A DNA stretch of 64,000 bases, taken from the NCBI GenBank assembly GCA_037176705.1, contig JBAWUJ010000117.1, forward strand, positions 124,001 to 188,000, given 5' to 3'. The notes below the pieces were generated by a model that was given only the letters and a program-made list of their open reading frames with translations, did not search any database and was not told the DNA's origin. Positions 1 through 10,160 of this stretch are shown here, piece after piece. The translations under genes were made by a program, and so were the position numbers. The first letter of the stretch is position 1. Every line of letters starts with the position of its first letter. The stretch is from Molossus alvarezi. Taxonomy: Eukaryota; Chordata; Mammalia; Chiroptera; Molossidae.

Positions 1-925
1 TCTTAGCGCCCTCCAAAACCTGAGTGTCCCCACACAGTTCCAGTCCAGCCTGCCTTCCCTCTGCCGGAGCCCAAGGTGAGTGGCTGCTGCCAATTTTGCC
101 TCTGTCCAGACTCTGCGTCCTGGAGCCGCCTGGGACTTTTAACTCGAGAGCGCTGCTTCCAGCCAAGGGTGGCAGGGGCTGTGGCACCGGCTGAGGGGGT
201 TGCACTCAGCAGAAGCCCAAGGACTGAGCCGCAGTAGTGGTAGAGGGACACTGCAGAGGTGGCAGTAGCTTCCAGCGCAGTCCCCTGTTCCCCGCGAGTC
301 TACGCGTCGCCCGCTGAGGGCTTAGCATGCAGAGTTTGCGAGACTCAGCCTTGGTGGCACAATCCTGTTGAGTCCCCTGGTCTCCTGGAGTCTGTGCGGC
401 TCCATAGGAGAGCTTAGCAGGCTACAGAGTTCCCAGGGCCCATGCAGTGTGGCAAGGGAGTGGTAGGAGTAACTTCCCACTGAGTTCCCTGGTCCTGCCG
501 AGTCCCCTGGTCTCCGCAAGTCTATGCGGCTCCAGCTGAGAGCTTAGCAGGCTACACAGTTCCCAGGGCCCATGCAGGGTGGCAAGGAAGGTGGTAGGAG
601 TAACTTCCCGCTGAGTTCCCTGGTCCTGCTGAGTTCCCTGGGTCCAGTGAGTCGGTGCGCCTCCAGCAGAGAGTTTAGCAGGTTACAGAGTTCCCAGGGC
701 CCATGCAGGGTCGCAAGGGATGCGGTAGCAGTAACTTCCAGCCCAGTTCCCTGGTCCCGCCGAGTTCCCTGGTCTCTGAGAGTCTGTGTGGCTCCAGCGG
801 AGACTTTAGCAGGCTACAGAGTTCCCAGGGCCCATGCAGGGTGGCAAGGGAGGCAGTAGGAGTAACTTCCCGCAGAGTTCCCTGGCCCCTGCCCAGGTTG
901 CTGCGGACCTTGGGCTCCTCACCTC
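1..925 (-). mobile_element. L1 5'UTR fragment (monomer-bearing type)
   Basis: GC-rich L1 promoter/5'UTR in reverse orientation, cut off by the left edge of the window. It matches the 5'UTRs next to ORF1 in the other L1s here (8600-9345, 15255-15975, 38290-39112), sharing the 'gagtgtcccc...cagttccagtcc' and 'ccggagcccaagg' blocks. From about 300 rightwards it becomes a tandem array of ~130-bp units. At about 925 it joins abruptly to ORF1 of a different L1 subfamily, so the right edge is a rearrangement or truncation point and not a natural L1 5' end. No coding potential is assigned. Confidence 0.8.
421..925 (-). repeat. Tandem ~130-bp L1 promoter monomers
   Basis: Four head-to-tail units at 421-550, 551-681, 682-812 and 813-925 (last partial). 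Each opens with 'g[ct]tacagagttcccaggg' or a close variant and three close with 'tttagcag' or 'cttagcag'. A diverged partial unit precedes them at about 325-420. The same unit occurs about once in the young L1 (47640-47830) and degenerately at 9190-9345. This resembles the monomeric L1 promoters known in mouse, where monomer number affects promoter strength; activity here is inferred only. Confidence 0.8.
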
Positions 926-2548
926 CTATTTTCAATGATATTCTTGCTGGATAGTGTCCTCTTGGATTCAGATCCTTGTGTTTTCTTACCGTGATCACTT
1001 CATGACTTTCTCCTCTGTCCAGAAGTGTTTGTGTTGAGCATTCGGCTGTTAAGGTTATGTGAATTTCTTTGTCAGTAATCTGTTGCTTATCTCTTGCTGT
1101 GTTTCAAATTCTATTTCTCTCTTTAATTTTGGCCTGCCTATTATTATGTGTCTCGATGTGGGCCTCTGGATTCTTCAAAGTTGAAGCTCTTTGTGCTTCT
1201 TGAAGATGTATGCCATTTTCCTTCACCAAGTTATGAGTGTTTTCTGACAAGATTTCTTCAAATATATTCTCTATCCCTTGCTCATTTTCTTTTTTTCCTG
1301 GAACTTCTATGATGTGTGTGTTATTGTGTTTCATGGTGTCCCACAGTTCTCTTAGGCTGTCTTTCTGTTTTTTAATTATTTGTTTCCTTTTGGTTCTCTT
1401 ATTGGGTGATATTTTGTACCCTGTCTTCTAATTCACCAATCCAGATCTTGGCTTTCTCTGACCTGCTTTTTACTCCTTCCTATGTGGTCTTTATATCTGC
1501 TATTTTATTATTTATCTCCAGTTTGTTCATTTTCAGTTTTTCTTTATCTTCACTCATACTGTTGAGCTCTTTACTTATGTTGTTGAGCTTCCTCATAGTA
1601 TTACTTTTAATTCTAGGTCTGATATCTTGTTTAAATCCATTTCATTTATGTCTTCTACTGTAGAATATCTTGCTCTTTCATTTGGGACTTGTTTTTTTGT
1701 TTCACCATTGCAGCTGTCTCACTGGGTTTTAGAGCTCGCCAAATTTTCCCTGTGGGTGTGGGTGTTTTTCTGGTTGTGGCTACCTTTCCTGGGTTTGGAT
1801 AAGTATGAAAGTACGCATGTTAAACACTACTCTCAAGGATTATTTTCCTTGGTAGATTGGAATGCCAAGAAAAGATTCATTTGTCCTTTAGCTTTTTCCT
1901 GGCAGCCATTTGTCTCATTAACTTGATGGACCTCAATTTTTAGCCCTCAAATTAATGAAAGATTCCTTAGGTATAAGAGTAATTCCAGATGGTGGGACAC
2001 TTGCTTTCTGTCAGAGGCTATATGTTAATTAGCCTCAATTTGCATTTTCAGGTCAGCCTGGTGGTGCTGAATTCCTGAGGGAGGAGCCATTGCTTTTCCC
2101 AAGGCTCTGAGAAGAAGCCCCTTGAATAAGATGGCTGCTGTTCTATGAGAAATTGATAATAGCACAAAACTCCCAGTGTCCTTCCCTCTTGCTCTCTTCT
2201 GAACCAAGGTCCTGGATTCTCGCCACATATTTTCAGTGCAGTCAACCCTCCCTCTGCTGAAGCCCAAGGTAAGTGGATGTACTTGATTTTGTGCTATTTA
2301 AAACCTCTGCCTTCTCAGATGAAGCAGCCTTTAGCTATTGTTTGTGGGCCCCCAGCCTGCTCTATCACACCTCCGTAGTTTCTACCAGGCTCAATTTGGC
2401 ACCCTCTATTTGTCCCTGTTTTTACAGGTTCTCTCAGGTGTTTGGAGTTGGTTTTACCCAATGTTGTGTTTTAATTTTTGTTGTAGTTTCAGATTGGTTG
2501 TCGGAGGAGGTTTGTGTAGCTTCCATTTACTCCACTTCCATTTTTCCT
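926..2548 (-). mobile_element. L1 subfamily B: ORF1 remnant plus 5'UTR
   Basis: 5' half of an L1 on the minus strand. About 926-1690 encodes a decayed ORF1; recognisable pieces include an IIEVPGKKENEQGIEN-like RNA-binding segment and a QEAQRAS segment (1104-1334). About 1690-2548 is a 5'UTR of a type distinct from the monomer type. Paralogous copies lie at about 26000-27612 and 59900-61505, sharing the sequence through the 5' end and into the non-L1 flank, so these are duplicated DNA and not separate insertions. Stops and frameshifts break ORF1. Confidence 0.8.
2265..2274 (+). promoter_or_regulatory. Antisense splice-donor consensus in L1 5'UTR
   Basis: The plus strand reads CAAG|GTAAGT inside an L1 5'UTR, i.e. 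antisense to the L1. The site recurs at the same 5'UTR position near 76, 15661, 27346 and 38791, and weaker at 9021 and 61220. It is a good match to the U2-type donor consensus; use as a splice site is inferred. Confidence 0.4.
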
Positions 2549-2757
2549 TCCCCTTAATATTTTATAAAATTTTATGTTGGTAATAATACTGAATTACTAA
2601 ATATAAATACATATGATGTCTTCAACCTCTTCATGACATCACAAATGAAGAAATTCACAAATAGGAAACTGAGGCCCTGAGAGAAGACACATGAGGGGTC
2701 AGGGTAAAAAGAACTCAAAATTCACATTATGGGACTCACTGGCTGTGATCTGAAACA
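2549..2757 (-). other. Duplicated non-L1 flank with MIR-like core
   Basis: Sequence immediately 5' of the subfamily B L1, repeated at 27613-27799 and 61506-61712. The stretch around 2650-2720 ('aaactgaggccctgagagaag') resembles an antisense MIR core. It is a good marker that the three L1 neighbourhoods are segmental duplicates. No gene seen. Confidence 0.55.
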
Positions 2758-2905
2758 CCCCATATCTATCTGTATCCTTGTCTATTTCTATCTATTCTAT
2801 ATCTATATCTATATAATCTATATCTATCTATATCCATACCTTATCTATCTATATCATCTATGTCTATATCTAATCTATCTATATCATCTATATTTATATA
2901 TATAG
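2758..2905. repeat. (TATC)n/(TATATC)n microsatellite
   Basis: Imperfect tetranucleotide/hexanucleotide tract of TATC, CTATA and ATCTA words. The paralogous tract is at 61713-61850, in the same position between the B-type flank and an L1 3' end. Confidence 0.85.
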
Positions 2906-3322
2906 TTATTTATTTATTTTTGTTATTAATGAATTAATTTTTTGTTTTAGATGTTTCTCCTTTCCCCCCACTGATTTCTCCTTCCCCTGCCTCCCACACT
3001 GTCTCCAGCTTTTTTGTCCATGTCCAGTGTTCATTCAAACATGCATTTAAGTTCTGTGGTTTATCTCTCTCTCACTACCCCCTCTTCTGGAGATTGTCAG
3101 TCTGTACCGCAATTCTACATCTTTGGGACTACCCCATTCCTCAGACTGTTACCTTCATTATATTCCACGGAAAAGGGAGATCATATGATACTTTTCTTTC
3201 TGTTTTTCTTGTTTCGCTTAGGTTAGTCCTTTCCAGATCTCTCCATGTCTTCACAAAGGATAAGATATCTTTCTTTCTTAGAGTTGCATAGTACTCCATT
3301 GTGTATATGTACCACAGTTGCT
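2906..3322 (-). mobile_element. L1 3' fragment, left part of a split L1
   Basis: L1 3' end: short A/T tail, pyrimidine-rich 3'UTR (CA-poor on plus, 'ctgtggtttatctctc', 'gattgtcagtctgtac'), then the last ORF2 codons up to 'ccacagttgctg'. It is cut by the 3' end of the L1 that starts at about 3323. The continuation of the same L1 is probably 9346-9727, because both parts match the uninterrupted paralog at 61851-62990 better than other L1s here. Confidence 0.7.
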
Positions 3323-3561
3323 GTTTATTGATTAATTAATTTTTGTTACAAATGTTTCTCCTTTTTCCCCTCACTGATTCCCACCTCCCCCTCCCTCCCT
3401 GCCCTTTCCCTGGTTTGTTGTCCATGTCCACTGTTCACGCACACATGCATATAAGTTCTGTGGTTTATCTCTCCCCTAACACCCCCACTTCTGGGGATTG
3501 TCAGTCTGTACCCTACTTCCACGTCTCTGGGAATACCCCATTCCTCACACTGTTATGTTCA

Positions 3562-6500
3562 TTATATTCCACAAATAAGTGAGATCATATGAAACTTTTC
3601 TTTCTCTGTGTGGCTTGTTTCACTTAGGATGATACTTTCCAGATCCCTCTATGTAGTTTCAAAGGATAAGAGATCTTTCTTTCTTACAGCTGCGTAGTAC
3701 TCCATTGTGTATATGTACCACAGCTCTTTTATCCATTCCTCTACTGATGGACACTTGGGCTGTTTCCAGATCTTTGCTATTGTAAATAGTGCTGCTATAA
3801 ACATGGGGGTACATATATTCTTTCTGATGGGCGTTTCAGGCTTCTTACGTTATATTCCTAGAAGTGGAATCACTGGGTTAAATGGAAGTTCAATTTTTAC
3901 TATTTTGAGGTAACACCATATTGTTTTTCATAGTGGCTGCACCAGTCTGCATTCCAACCAGCAGTGCACTAGAGTCCCCATTTCTCCATGCCCTCGACAA
4001 CACTTGTTGTTTGATGATTTGTTGATGACGGCCATTCTGACAGGCTTAAGGTGATACCTCATTGTTGTTTTATTTTGCATCTCTCTGATGATTAGTGATG
4101 ATGAGCATTTCTTCATATGTCTTAGCCATTTATATGTCCTGTATAGAGAGGTGTCCATTTAGTTCCTCTGCCCATTTTCTAATTGGGTTCGTTGTTTTCC
4201 TTTTGTGGAGTTGTATGAACACTCTATATATATTTTAAATTAACCCCTTATGTGATATATCATGTGCAATTATGCTCTCCCATATAGTGGGTAGCCTTTC
4301 CATTTTGATGATTGTATCTTTTGCTGTGCAGAAGCTTTTGGGTTTGATGTAGTCCCATGTGTTCATTTTCTCCTTTGTTTCTATTGCCTTAGGTGATGTG
4401 TCAGTGAAAATTCTGCTGCGTATGATGTCTGAAATTTTGTTGCCTATATTTTCTTCTAAGATTTTTATGGATTCGTGAGTGACATTTAAGTCTTTTATCC
4501 ATTTTGAGTTTATTCTTGTGTAGGGTGTAAGTTGATGGTCTAGTTTCATTTTTCTACAAATAGTCGTCCCATTTTCCCAGCACCATTTATTAAAGAGGCT
4601 GTCCTTACTCCACTGTATGTTCTTGCCACCTTTGTGAAGTATTCATTGAGCATATTGCCTTGGGTCTATTTCTGGGTTCCCTGTTCTGTTCCACTGGTCT
4701 ATATGCCTGTTCTTATGTCAGTACCAGGCTGTTTTGATTACAGTGGCTTTGTAGTATAACCTGAAATCTGATAATGTGATCCCTCCAACTTTTTTCTTCC
4801 TTTTTAAGATTGCTGTCGCTATTTGAGGCCTTTTTTGGTTCCATATGAACTTTTATAGTAATTGTTCTAATTCTGTGAAGTATGCCATTGGTATTTTGAT
4901 GGGGATTGCATTGAATCTATAGATTTCTTTGGGGAATATGGACATTTTAATGATGTTAATTCTCCCAATCCATGAACAGGGTATGTGCTTCCACTTTATT
5001 ATATCTTCTTCTATTTCTTTTTTCAATGACCTTTAGTTTTCTGTGAATAGGTCCTTTAGTTCTTTGGTTAAGTTTATTCCTAGGTATCTTAATTTTTTTG
5101 CCACAATGGTAAATGGGATTGTTTTCTTAGTTTCTCTTTCTGTGAGTTAATCACTGTTGTATAAGAATGCTATCGATTTCTTGACTTTAAGTTTATATCC
5201 TGCTACTTTGCCAAATTTATTTATTAAGTCTAGTAAACCTTTGATGGAGTCTTTGGTGTTTTCTATGTATAGTATCATGTTATCTGCAAATAATGACAAT
5301 TTCACTTCCTTCTTTCCAATTTGGATCCCTTTTATTTTTTCTTCCTGTCTGATTGCTGTGGCTAAGACTTCCAGTACTATGTTAAATAAGAGTGGTGAAA
5401 GTGGGCATCCTTGCCTTGTTCCTGTTCTTAAGGGAAATGCTTTTATTTTTTGCCCATTGAGTATGATGTTGGCTGTAGTTCTTTCATATATGGCCTTTAT
5501 TATGTCTAGATACGATGCCTCTATTCCCACACTGCTGATTGTTTTTATCAGAAATGGCTGCTGGATTTTGTCGAAAGTTTTTTCAGCATCTGTTGATAGT
5601 ATCATGTTGTTTTTATTCTTCATTTTATTTATGTGTTGTATCACATTTATGTATTTGCGAATATTGTACCAGCTTTGCATCCCTGGGATGAATCCCACTT
5701 GGTCATGGTGGATAATTTTTTTGGTGTATTGCTGGATCCGATTTGCTACTATTTTGTTCAGGATTTTGGCATCTATGTTCATCAGGGATATCTGCCTATA
5801 GTTTTCGTTCTTTGTATTTTCTTAATTATGCTGGCTTCATAAAACGAGTTTGGAAGTCTTTCTTCTTCTTGAATTTTTTGAAATAGTTTGAGGAGAATGG
5901 GTATTAGTTCTTCATTGAATGTTCGGTAAAATTCCCCCGTAAAGTCATCCGGGCCTGAGCTTTTGTTTGCTGGGAGCGTCTTAATTTCATCTTCAATTTC
6001 TTCTGTTGTTATTGGTTTGTTCAAGTTTTCTATCTCTTCGTGATCCAGTTTTGGGAGACTATGTGTTTCTAGAAATTTGTCCATTTTGCGTAGATTGTTG
6101 AACTCCTCTTTCCTTTTTGTGTATTTGGTTTCTCTCTCTTTGTTTCTGGGTGAGTCTAGCTAAGGGTCCATCAATCTTGTTTATCTTTTCAAAAAACCAG
6201 GTCTTTGTTTTATTGATCCTTTGAATTGTTTTTTGGTCTCTATGTCATTTATTTCTGCTCTGATATTTACTATTTCCTTCCCTGTACTGTCTCTGGGGTT
6301 TTCTTTTTCTTTGCTCTCTAGTTCTTTAAGTTGTGAGGTTAGATAATCTATTAGAGACTTTTTTTTTTCGAGGTAGGCCTGAACTGCTATGAATTTCCCT
6401 CTCAGAACTACTTTTGCTGCATCCCATAGATTTTGTGCTGTTGTGTGTTCATTTTCACTGGTTTCCAGGAAGTTTTTATATAGTTATTTTTATTTATTTA

Positions 6501-7559
6501 TTTATTTTTATCATCACCTGAGGACATTTTTCGATATTTTGTTCAGATAGAGTGGGAGGGAGAGAGAGCGAGAGAAACATTGATGTGAAAGGAATGTATC
6601 GAGTGGTTGCCACCCACATTACCAAACCGGGGCCGGGGACAAACTGACACCGAGGTACGTGCCCTTAGCTGGAATTGAATCCGGGTTTCTGTGGACTGCA
6701 GGTCGACGCTTTAACTGCTGAGCCAAACTGGCTAGGGCTCTAGGAAGTTTTTAATTTCTCCCTTGATCTCCTCAGTAACGCATTAATTCTTTAATAACAT
6801 GCTATTTAGCTTCCATGTGTTCAAAGGTCTTTGTATATTCTTTTGAAATTCAATTCTAGTTTCATGCCATTGTGATCTGAGAAGATGCTTGATATGATTT
6901 CAGTCTTTTTGAACTTGTATAGTCTTAGTTTGTACCCTAACATGTGGCCTATCTTTGAGAATGTCCCATGTGCACTTGAGAAGAATTTGAAATCTGTAAG
7001 ATTGGGGTGTAATTCTCTGTAGATATCTATTAGAACCATTGGGTCTAGTGCTTCATTTAGAGTCTCTGTTGCCTTGCTAATTTTTTGTCTAGGAGATCTA
7101 TCCAGTGATGTCAGCAGGGTGTAAAAGTCCCCTGCTATGATTGTATTGCTATCGATGTCTTTTTTGAAATCCTCCAGAAGATTTTTTAATATATTTTGGT
7201 GCTCCTATGTTGGGTGCATATATGTTTATCAAGATTATATCTTCCTGTTGGATAGATCCTTTCAATATTATGTAGTACCCTTCTTTGTCTCTTGTTATGG
7301 CCTTTATTTTGAAGTCTGTTTTATCAGATATGACTATTGCTACCCCAGCTATTTTTTCCTTTTTGTTTGCTTTGAAGATTGTTTTCCATCCCTTCATTTT
7401 CAATCTATGTGAGTCTTTTGTTGTGTGGTGGGTCTCTTGTAAACAAAATATAGATGAGTCATGCTTTCTTATTCAATCAGCTACTCTGTGTCTTTTTATG
7501 GGAGCATTCAATCCATTTACCTTTAAGGTGATTATTGATATGTACTTATTTATTGCCAT
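3562..7559 (-). pseudogene. L1 ORF2 pseudogene (endonuclease/reverse transcriptase)
   Basis: Runs on the minus strand from a conserved MAINKYI-type start at 7559 to the stop at 3562. The intact protein would be an APE-like endonuclease, a reverse transcriptase and a C-terminal zinc-knuckle region that copy L1 RNA at nicked DNA. Longest readable parts: 5147-5782 with the RT motifs [27 protein letters not shown] and a mutated FADN in place of the catalytic FADD; 5782-6084 with the [13 protein letters not shown] motif; and an endonuclease piece 7149-7403. A SINE, several frameshifts and the FADD-to-FADN change make it non-functional. Confidence 0.85.
6480..6741 (-). mobile_element. VES-type bat SINE
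   Basis: tRNA-derived SINE on the minus strand. The 5' tRNA-like head is at the right ('agccaaactggctagggct' on plus), the 3' CT-rich/poly-A side at the left (T-rich 6481-6512). It is flanked by a target duplication of about 12 bp, 'aggaagttttta', at 6468-6479 and near-identically at 6742-6753. VES SINEs are characteristic of bats. It lies in L1 ORF2 and has no coding capacity. Confidence 0.85.
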
Positions 7560-7604
7560 TTTTGTTTAGTGTGGTTCTGTTTTCCCTCCCATTTATCCTG
7601 CTAA

Positions 7605-8610
7605 TTACCCCAGTCCTTTTAACATTTCTTGCATTGCTGGTTTGGTGCTAATGTATTCCCTTAGCCTTTTTTAGTCTGGGAAGCTCTTTATTTGGCCTTC
7701 TATTTTGAATGATAGTCTTCTGGGTAGAGTAGTCTTGGATTCAGATTCTTGTTTTTCATGACCTTGATTACTTCATGCCATTCCCTTCTGACCTGTAGTG
7801 TTTCTTGTGAGAAGTCAGCTGAGATCCTTAAAGGGTTTCCTTTGTAGGTAACCTGTTGCTTATCTCTTGCTGCTTTTAGGATTCTCTCTTTGTCTTTAAT
7901 TTTTGGCATTTTTAATTACTATGTGTCTTGGTGTGTGCCTGTTTGGGTTCTTCTTACTTGGGTCTCTCTGTGCTTCTTGAACTTGAATGCCTTCTTCCTT
8001 CACCAAATTAGGGAAGTTTTCTGTCACTATTTCTTTGAATATTTTCTCTAAACCTTGCTCATTTTCTTCTTCTTCAGGGACTCCTATGATGCGAATATTA
8101 TTATGTTTCCAGTTGTCCCACACTTCTCTTAAGCTGTCTTCCTGTTTTTAAATCGTTTTTTTCCTGTTGGTTTTCTGATTGGTTGATTTTTTCTACCCTG
8201 TCTTCTAATTCACTGATCCGGTCTTCAGCTTCCCCTTCTCTGCTTTTTAGACATTCCCATGTGTTTTTCATTTCTGATATGTCATTCTTTATTTCTTCTT
8301 GGTGGTTTTAATTTCCATCTGGTTGATTTTCAACATTTCTATGTCTTTACTCATGGTGCTCATATCCTTACACATGCTGTTGAGCTTCTTCAAAATCATG
8401 GCTCTAAATTCTAGTTCTGTCAACTTGCTTAACTGTGCCTCGTGTATCTCATCTTTAGTAGAGGACTCTTGTTCTTTCATTTGGTTTTTATTTTTGTTTT
8501 ACACCATTTTGGCTATCACAGTGGGCTTTGGTGTCAGCCAAATTTTCCCTGTGGGTGTTGGGGTTCTGCTGTTTGTGGCTCCCTCTCCTGGGTTTGGATG
8601 AGCCAGGGAG
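7605..8610 (-). pseudogene. L1 ORF1 pseudogene
   Basis: L1 ORF1 encodes an RNA-binding trimeric chaperone. Pieces are visible at 7700-7909 (C-terminal domain with QVTYKGNPLRISADFSQET and RREWHEVIKVM), 7896-8123 (RRM segment, NNIRIIGVPEEEENEQG) and 8289-8480 (coiled-coil side). Frame changes separate them. It sits 5' of ORF2 in the same L1. Confidence 0.8.
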
Positions 8611-9345
8611 GACCCACTTTAAACACCACTGTCAAGTCTTACTTTTCTGGTTAGTGTTGCTAACCCAGGCAATGGTAGTTATCCTCTAACGTTTTTTGCC
8701 TGGAGGCTATTAGTAGTGGTCATATGAAGAACCTTGGTTTCTGAGTTGCCTGAATAAATCCCTCTGGTCCTCAGTGTAAGATGATTTCCAGAAAGTGGGG
8801 CAGCTGCTGGTTATTAATGGGCCTCAATTAGCATTTCAGTGGCCACCAGGTGGGGTTGAATCTCTGGGGGAGGGGCCCCCTCTTCCCAGGGCCCTGGGAA
8901 GGAGTAAAATGACCACAGTCTTGCTTGGCTGCACATAGCAAAAGCTCTGAGCATCCTCCCAAACCCAAGTGTCCCCCTACAGTTCCATTCCAGTCTGTCT
9001 TTCCTGTGCCGGAGCCCATGGTCAGTGGCTGCTGCCAATTTATCCTGTGTCTAGACTCTGCGTCTTCAAGCCGCCAGTGACTTTTAACCAGAGGGTGCTG
9101 CTTCCGGCCATGGGCGGCCGCGGCTGTCACCCCAGCTAAGGGCATCACACTCAGCAGAAGTGACAGGACTAAGCCACGGTAGCGAGACACTACCGAGGTA
9201 GCAGCAGCTTCCAGCAGAGTCCCCAGGTCCCAGCGAGTCTGTGCAGCACCAGCTGAGGGCTTAGCAGGCAGCAGAGTTCCCAGGACTCAGCCGGAGTCGC
9301 AGCCGAGGCGGCAGCAGCTTCCCGCTGAGTCCCCTTATCTCATTG

Positions 9346-9727
9346 TTTTTATAATTGGCATCTGTCTGATGATTAGTGATGTTGAGCATTTCTTCATATG
9401 TCTCTTACCATTTGTATGTCCTGTTTGGAGAGGTGTCTATTTTATTCCTCTGCCCATTTCTTAATTGGGTTCTTTGTCTTCCTATTGTTGAGTTTTATAA
9501 GCGCTCTATATATTTTGAAATTAATCCTTATCTGATACATCATTGGCGATTATGGTCCTTCAGATAGTAGGATTCCGTTCAGTCTTGATGGTTGTTTCTT
9601 TTGCTGTGCAGAAGCTCTTCAGTTTGATGTAGTCCCACGTGTTCATTTTTTGTTTTTGGTGCGTATATGTCTGTTGTCTTATATGTTGTGTCAGTGAAAA
9701 TTCTGCTGTGTATGATATCTAAAATTC
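9346..9727 (-). mobile_element. L1 ORF2 3' fragment, right part of a split L1
   Basis: ORF2 C-terminal region of L1 beginning at 'ttatctcattg' just after the 5'UTR of the preceding L1. It shares diagnostic words with the L1 at 62580-62990 ('gttgagttttataagc', 'gtatatgtctgttg'), supporting its origin as the other half of 2906-3322. It ends at about 9727, where non-L1 sequence starts. Confidence 0.65.
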
Positions 9728-9924
9728 TGTTCTTAAATCCACATATATATTTACATAACCTATCTGTAACTAGCTGTCATCTATCTAGCATCTACGCTTC
9801 CATTTATCTATTTTGCCTTTATCTATCTTCAATCTATTATTTATCCATCATCTATATAGCCACTAATGATCTATCTCAACCAGAAGTTAAATTGTTGCAT
9901 TTATTGTTTTTGTTTTGGTTTTAC
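9728..9924. repeat. Degenerate ATCT-rich tract and unassigned DNA
   Basis: Loosely repetitive 'tatctatc/atctat' sequence (9757-9862), then about 60 bp of unassigned T-rich DNA leading into an L1 3' tail. No gene seen. Confidence 0.6.
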
Positions 9925-10160
9925 TTTTTTTAATTTAATTCATTTATTTATATTTGTTACAGATGTTTTTCTTTTCCCCCACTGATTCTCCCTCCCCAAC
10001 CTCTCCCCAGCTTTGTTATGTATGTCTGTTTTTCATGCATACATGGATATAAGTTCTGTGGTTTATATCTTTCCCCCCCACCCCCTCTCCAGGGAATAGT
10101 CAGTTTGTACCCCATTTCTACATCTCTGGGACTACCCCATTCCTCAGACTGTTATGTTTA

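Larger units (their letters stand above)
3323..9345 (-). mobile_element. Near full-length L1 with VES SINE inside
   Basis: About 6.0 kb minus-strand L1: 3'UTR 3323-3561, ORF2 3562-7559, ORF1 about 7605-8610, 5'UTR about 8610-9345 ending in degenerate monomers. A VES SINE interrupts ORF2 at 6480-6741. ORF1 and ORF2 are in order and orientation but broken by many stops and frameshifts, so the copy is dead. It appears to have landed inside an older L1 whose halves are 2906-3322 and 9346-9727; about 300 bp of that host is missing between them. Confidence 0.85.

Noticed and set aside
421..925. Regular repeats that could suggest a CRISPR array
   Set aside because: Units are ~130 bp and contiguous without unique spacers, lie in an L1 5'UTR and come from a mammalian genome.
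2758..2905. Possible centromeric or satellite array
   Set aside because: Short interspersed TATC microsatellite only; a single paralog exists at 61713 and there is no higher-order structure.
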